Source: AV40 sp035568175
GTDB lineage: Bacteria; Verrucomicrobiota; Verrucomicrobiia; Chthoniobacterales; UBA10450
Assembly: GCA_035568175.1 (NCBI GenBank)
Contig: DATMON010000005.1
Coordinates: forward strand, 1-64,000
Direction of reading: 5' to 3'
Length of the DNA: 64,000 nucleotides
Both the position numbers and the translations under genes were made by a program. The notes beneath the pieces were generated by a model. It saw only the letters and a list, made by a program, of their open reading frames with translations. It did no database searches and had not been told where the DNA came from. Below are positions 60,859 to 64,000 of this stretch, in pieces. The first letter of the stretch is position 1; each line of letters opens with the position of its first letter.

Positions 60859-61812
60859 TTACTCCGAGTTCAATTCGAAGTTGATCTTCACGTCGTAATG
60901 ATCGCCTTTGCCGAGGCCGTCGGGCAATGGATCAACTCGACTGACGTGATTCGCGAGCGTTTTGACTGATTCGTCGAGATCGCTGTTTCCGGATGGCCGG
61001 ACGACCTCGAAACTGGAGACACGGCCATCTTTTTCGATACGCAGTTTTACCAGCACCGAATTTTTCGCTCCCGCGGTCGCAACTGTCGTCGGTTGGACCC
61101 ATTCACTGTAAAACCGATCGTGCAACATGCTGCCGTACCAGCCGAATTGCGATTCCGTTCCGCTGCCGCCTGCGCGACCGCCACCAGTACCCGGTGCAGT
61201 TCCTTTGCCGCTGCCGGTCTGCACGGCTGGAGATTTCGTCGATACCTTCTCGCCGGAATCGCTTTTCGCCGGAGTAGCTCTTGCGATTTCTTTTTTCTCG
61301 GTCTCGACATCAGCCTTTTCGTTCTCCGTTTTTTCCGGCGTCGGTTTCACAACAGGTGACTGCTTGGGAGAAGCCTTGGCCAAAGTTATTTTCTTTGGCG
61401 AAGGCTTGGGCGTGGGTTTGGGTGTCGGCTTCGGGGTTGCCTTCGCTTTCGCTGTTGGACTTGGCTTGGGACTTCGGGCCGGCGCTGCACTTGCAGCTGA
61501 TTTAGGCGAGGGCTTCGGCGTGGGCAGCTGAATCTCGCTCGGCGCCGACGCCAAGTACGGCCGATCTTCATCAAGCTCGTGCTCCTTCAACGCCTCGCTT
61601 TTCGATTCCTTATGCGGCAATGCCGATTTAACTCGTGCCGATGCGTTCTTTCTTTCGATGATGCCATCACCGGCGCCGCCATTCATCCAGACCACACTTT
61701 GCGTACCGGCGTCTTTGCTTTCACGACTCCAACGAATCAATCCAACAATGAGCGCAACGTGCGCCAGCGCGATCAGTGTAACGTTGCTCCAAAAGCGCAG
61801 ATTTTTCCGCAT
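60859..61812 (-). CDS. TonB/TolA-like energy transducer
   Basis: The 317-residue protein has one N-terminal membrane anchor (FWSNVTLIALAHVALIVGLI), a Pro/Lys-rich spacer of about 130 residues with repeated PTPKP/PSPK units, and a C-terminal domain with SEWVQPTTVATAGAKNSV and LRIEKDGRVSSFEVVRPSG, the TonB/TolA fold. It links the inner-membrane motor to outer-membrane receptors. It follows ExbD by 3 bp. Confidence 0.85.
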   Translation of the reverse strand: MRKNLRFWSNVTLIALAHVALIVGLIRWSRESKDAGTQSVVWMNGGAGDGIIERKNASARVKSALPHKESKSEALKEHELDEDRPYLASAPSEIQLPTPKPSPKSAASAAPARSPKPSPTAKAKATPKPTPKPTPKPSPKKITLAKASPKQSPVVKPTPEKTENEKADVETEKKEIARATPAKSDSGEKVSTKSPAVQTGSGKGTAPGTGGGRAGGSGTESQFGWYGSMLHDRFYSEWVQPTTVATAGAKNSVLVKLRIEKDGRVSSFEVVRPSGNSDLDESVKTLANHVSRVDPLPDGLGKGDHYDVKINFELNSE

Positions 61813-61815
61813 CGG

Positions 61816-62232
61816 CTATTTCGCCTCGGCCTTTGTCGCGATGCCGACCTTCATGATCTGCGCGCGCTGTAGCGCGTCCATCAACGTGACCAATTTTTGC
61901 ACGGGCAAGTCGCGGTCCGGTCGAATGACAACGGCAACGTCAGGATTTGCGCGCTTGATCTCGGCCAACTGCGCACTCAGCGCGGTGGGATCGACAAGTT
62001 GATTGTTCAAACGAATCGTTTCGTTTCGATCGATCGAGATCGTCTGCACTTGCGACGACGTGACGGGCGGATTTTTTCCGACACTCGACGGAATGATCAG
62101 GCTCATACTGCTCTCGAGCAGGGGCGTCGTGATCATGAAAATGATGAGCAAGACGAAGGCGAGGTCGAGCAGCGGGGTGATGTTGATCTCGGAGAGCGAA
62201 GAGAGACTTTGCCGTTGCGAGTAACGCTTCAT
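61816..62232 (-). CDS. exbD: Biopolymer transporter ExbD/TolR family
   Basis: The 138-residue protein has the hallmark SEINITPLLDLAFVLLIIFMI, cited as INITPLLDLAFVLLIIF, containing the motor-critical Asp in the single membrane helix. A small periplasmic domain follows (VVIRPDRDLPVQKLVTLMD). Its start overlaps the exbB stop by 4 bp. Confidence 0.92.
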   Translation of the reverse strand: MKRYSQRQSLSSLSEINITPLLDLAFVLLIIFMITTPLLESSMSLIIPSSVGKNPPVTSSQVQTISIDRNETIRLNNQLVDPTALSAQLAEIKRANPDVAVVIRPDRDLPVQKLVTLMDALQRAQIMKVGIATKAEAK

Positions 62233-62981
62233 CTGCGAAAGGCCGATTCGCGCGCGACATGATCGACAAATTTGTGCTCGAACTCGGACGCCAGCTCAGC
62301 GGCAAAGTTGTCCATCTCCACGATCATCCCGCGGATGCGCGTGACCAGAAAATTGTAACCGAACATCGCCGGGATCGCGACGCAGAGCGCAGTCACGGTG
62401 GTGATCAGCGCCCCGGAAACGCCGGGCGCCATCGAAGCAAGATTGGGCGCTCCCGCTTCAGCGACACCGGTGAACGCGTCCATTACGCCCCAGACCGTGC
62501 CGAGCAATCCAAGAAACGGCGAACCACTCACCGCCGTTGCCAGCAAAATCATTTGCGACTCGAGCTCGAGCGCGGTTTCGCCGACAGCGCGCTCCATCGC
62601 TGCCGTGACCGCACCCATTTGCGCAGCTGAAATTTTGTCGGAGCTCCCGAGCCGCGCGCGAAATGTTTCGTCTACTTCGGCCGAGCCAAGCAAGTGAAAT
62701 GTCATCTCCTGGCAACCCGCGCGATAAACGTTGAAAATCGGCGAGCCGGGGAATCGCGCGTTTTTTTCGAACAACCGCAATGGTTGTCGATCCTGCCGGA
62801 AGGCACCTAGGAAACGCGTGTTCTGTTTTCGGGCGAACTGGATCACGCGCAATTTGGTGACCATAACCGACCAGCTGAAGATCGAAACGATGGCGAGGAG
62901 AAGGAGAACGAGCTTGCCGGCAATGGTGGCGTGCTCAAATGCAAAGAGCAGACCGCCGGCAGCTAAGAATTGCGAAAACAA
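62229..62981 (-). CDS. exbB: MotA/TolQ/ExbB proton channel family protein
   Basis: The 250-residue membrane protein has an N-terminal helix, a cytoplasmic loop, and two further helices with the family motif SGSPFLGLLGTVWGVMDAF and GVSGALITTVTALCVAIPAM. It forms the stator pentamer around ExbD and, with TonB/TolA encoded next, converts proton motive force into work at the outer membrane. Confidence 0.93.
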   Translation of the reverse strand: MFSQFLAAGGLLFAFEHATIAGKLVLLLLAIVSIFSWSVMVTKLRVIQFARKQNTRFLGAFRQDRQPLRLFEKNARFPGSPIFNVYRAGCQEMTFHLLGSAEVDETFRARLGSSDKISAAQMGAVTAAMERAVGETALELESQMILLATAVSGSPFLGLLGTVWGVMDAFTGVAEAGAPNLASMAPGVSGALITTVTALCVAIPAMFGYNFLVTRIRGMIVEMDNFAAELASEFEHKFVDHVARESAFRR

Positions 62982-63006
62982 GAGCCAATCACCTGTCTAA
63001 TTAATA

Positions 63007-63120
63007 AATGACGAATGACGAATGTCTAATGACGAAGGAATGACGAAATCCGAACCCCACGTTTTCGGCATTTCGCACTTCGACATTAATTCGGCATTCG
63101 TCATTCGTGCTTCGCCATTC
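63007..63120. repeat. Palindromic ATGACGAAT repeat, family R6
   Basis: The left half AATGACGAATGACGAATGTC and the right half CGGCATTCGTCATTCGTGC are largely complementary. The lgt reading frame enters the right arm and takes its last codons and TGA stop (63101-63103) from it. Confidence 0.85.
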
Positions 63121-64000
63121 TCTTCGGGAACGTCGGCCGCAATTTTGCGCCGACGACGAAAGCTAGCCCGATCCCGATCAAAAAGAACGAAAAGAACTGA
63201 CCGCGAGTGAATCCGGCGATCAAGGCGGCGTCCGGTTCGCGGAAATTTTCAACGACAATCCGGAAGATTGCGTAACAAATGAAAAACAAACCGGTGAGAA
63301 CGCCGTTCGGTTGCCGCATTCGCGTGCGCACCAACCAGAGGATCGTGAAGAGAACGATGCCCTCAAAGAAGGCTTCGTAAAGCTGTGAAGGATGCCGCGG
63401 GGTCAGGATCCCGCGGAGAACTTCCTTTACCTGCAGCTGATGACGAACCGCGGCAACGATCGCATCCGACGAAGTCAGCGATGGATCGATCTGTCGGCAG
63501 GCGATGATCGCGCGTTCGGCCTCACCAACGTTTTCAGTCAGCTCTTTCGGGAACTGCATCGCCCACGAAACATCAGTCGCGCGTCCGTAGAGCTCGCCAT
63601 TGATGAAATTGGCGCAGCGGCCAAAAAACAAACCGATTGGCGCGGTCACGACCAGATTGTCGCCGAGATTCGTCCAGGAAATTTTGTGGCGCCAGGCATA
63701 ATAAAACGTGAACGCGAGCAGGCCGAGCATTCCGCCGTGGCTCGACATTCCGCCCTCCCACACTCGCAAGATCGACATCGGCGCGCGCAACATCTCCGGT
63801 TTGTAGAACAAGGCGTAACCGAGTCGTCCACCGACGATCACGCCAAAGAGCGCGGCGCCGGTGATGAAATCGCTAACTCTTGCCACCGGCAAATCGGCAT
63901 AGCCGCGTTTCGCCAGCAGACGAAACAGGGCATAACTGCACGCGAAGGCGAGCACATAAGCCAATCCGTACCAGCGCGGCCCGACGTTGTCCCATAATCG
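63101..64000 (-). CDS. lgt: Prolipoprotein diacylglyceryl transferase (5' end outside window)
   Basis: The frame is open to the window edge; upstream of the first in-frame TTG (63964) it reads RLWDNVGPRWYG, which matches the conserved Lgt N-terminus, so the start is beyond 64000. At least 299 residues are visible, with several membrane helices, SSHGGMLG and the signature GRCANFINGELYGR. Lgt transfers diacylglycerol to the lipobox Cys of prolipoproteins in the inner membrane. The final residues (MAKHE) are encoded by repeat R6. Confidence 0.93.
   Translation of the reverse strand, partial: RLWDNVGPRWYGLAYVLAFACSYALFRLLAKRGYADLPVARVSDFITGAALFGVIVGGRLGYALFYKPEMLRAPMSILRVWEGGMSSHGGMLGLLAFTFYYAWRHKISWTNLGDNLVVTAPIGLFFGRCANFINGELYGRATDVSWAMQFPKELTENVGEAERAIIACRQIDPSLTSSDAIVAAVRHQLQVKEVLRGILTPRHPSQLYEAFFEGIVLFTILWLVRTRMRQPNGVLTGLFFICYAIFRIVVENFREPDAALIAGFTRGQFFSFFLIGIGLAFVVGAKLRPTFPKRMAKHE

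Overview
The window is one contiguous piece of a bacterial chromosome of moderately high GC with densely packed genes. Gene content points to Verrucomicrobiota, most likely the soil Spartobacteria/Chthoniobacterales group. The reasons are a futalosine-pathway menaquinone gene (mqnC), a UBact-type bacterial proteasome operon, an ECF sigma factor next to a kinase/PEGA/sulfatase-modifying-factor fusion, BamA/Skp and TonB/ExbBD envelope genes of a diderm, and numerous short palindromic intergenic repeats. The taxonomic placement is inference from content. No phage, transposase or CRISPR array was seen.

Layout: 1-2.6 kb holds the end of an MFS exporter, a small secreted Cys/His protein and a metal-binding/outer-membrane-barrel fusion. 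3-12.7 kb holds glpX, a beta/gamma-crystallin-like protein, a D-amino-acid-oxidase-like enzyme, a secreted hydrolase, mqnC, bamA, skp and a DUF3108 protein. 12.7-16.1 kb is a leftward operon: UBact, proteasome beta, proteasome alpha, a peptidoglycan amidase and a peptidoglycan-binding protein. 16.2-22.2 kb has a LysM protein, an ABC exporter, a beta-hydroxyacid dehydrogenase, an HTH/metallo-hydrolase fusion, lipB, ruvC and a DUF4337 protein. 22.2-28.7 kb has an NRAMP-like transporter, a cytochrome c, a peptidoglycan-binding protein, a NUDIX enzyme, the kinase fusion and its sigma factor. 28.7-42 kb is a rightward run: alpha-2-macroglobulin, pbpC, a UvrD/PcrA-type helicase, malQ and mdh. 42-47.1 kb has purC, rlmI-like, two coiled-coil membrane proteins and gatC-gatA.

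47.1-52.1 kb looks like a small accessory region. A 3'-end fragment of tRNA-Thr is duplicated around a lipoprotein gene, and a three-gene cassette (FAD monooxygenase, secreted repeat protein, methyltransferase) lies between two near-identical 45-bp direct repeats, with a possible trpC start remnant on its left. 52.1-64 kb returns to housekeeping genes: trpC, usp, a TauE-like permease, thiD, rnc, a probable pseudo-protease, purD, a trypsin-like PDZ protease, an HxlR regulator, TonB/ExbD/ExbB and lgt (running off the window).

Two DNA-level patterns overlay the genes. First, the 10-mer AAGATCGACA occurs about 36 times on both strands, in several reading frames and in intergenic DNA, far above chance; it behaves like a genome-wide signal word (uptake-sequence-like or similar). 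Second, at least eight families of short palindromic repeats sit tightly against start and stop codons, sometimes supply the stop codon, and in at least three genes (the metal-binding barrel protein, the DAAO-like enzyme, pbpC) are inserted in frame and translated, similar in principle to Rickettsia palindromic elements.
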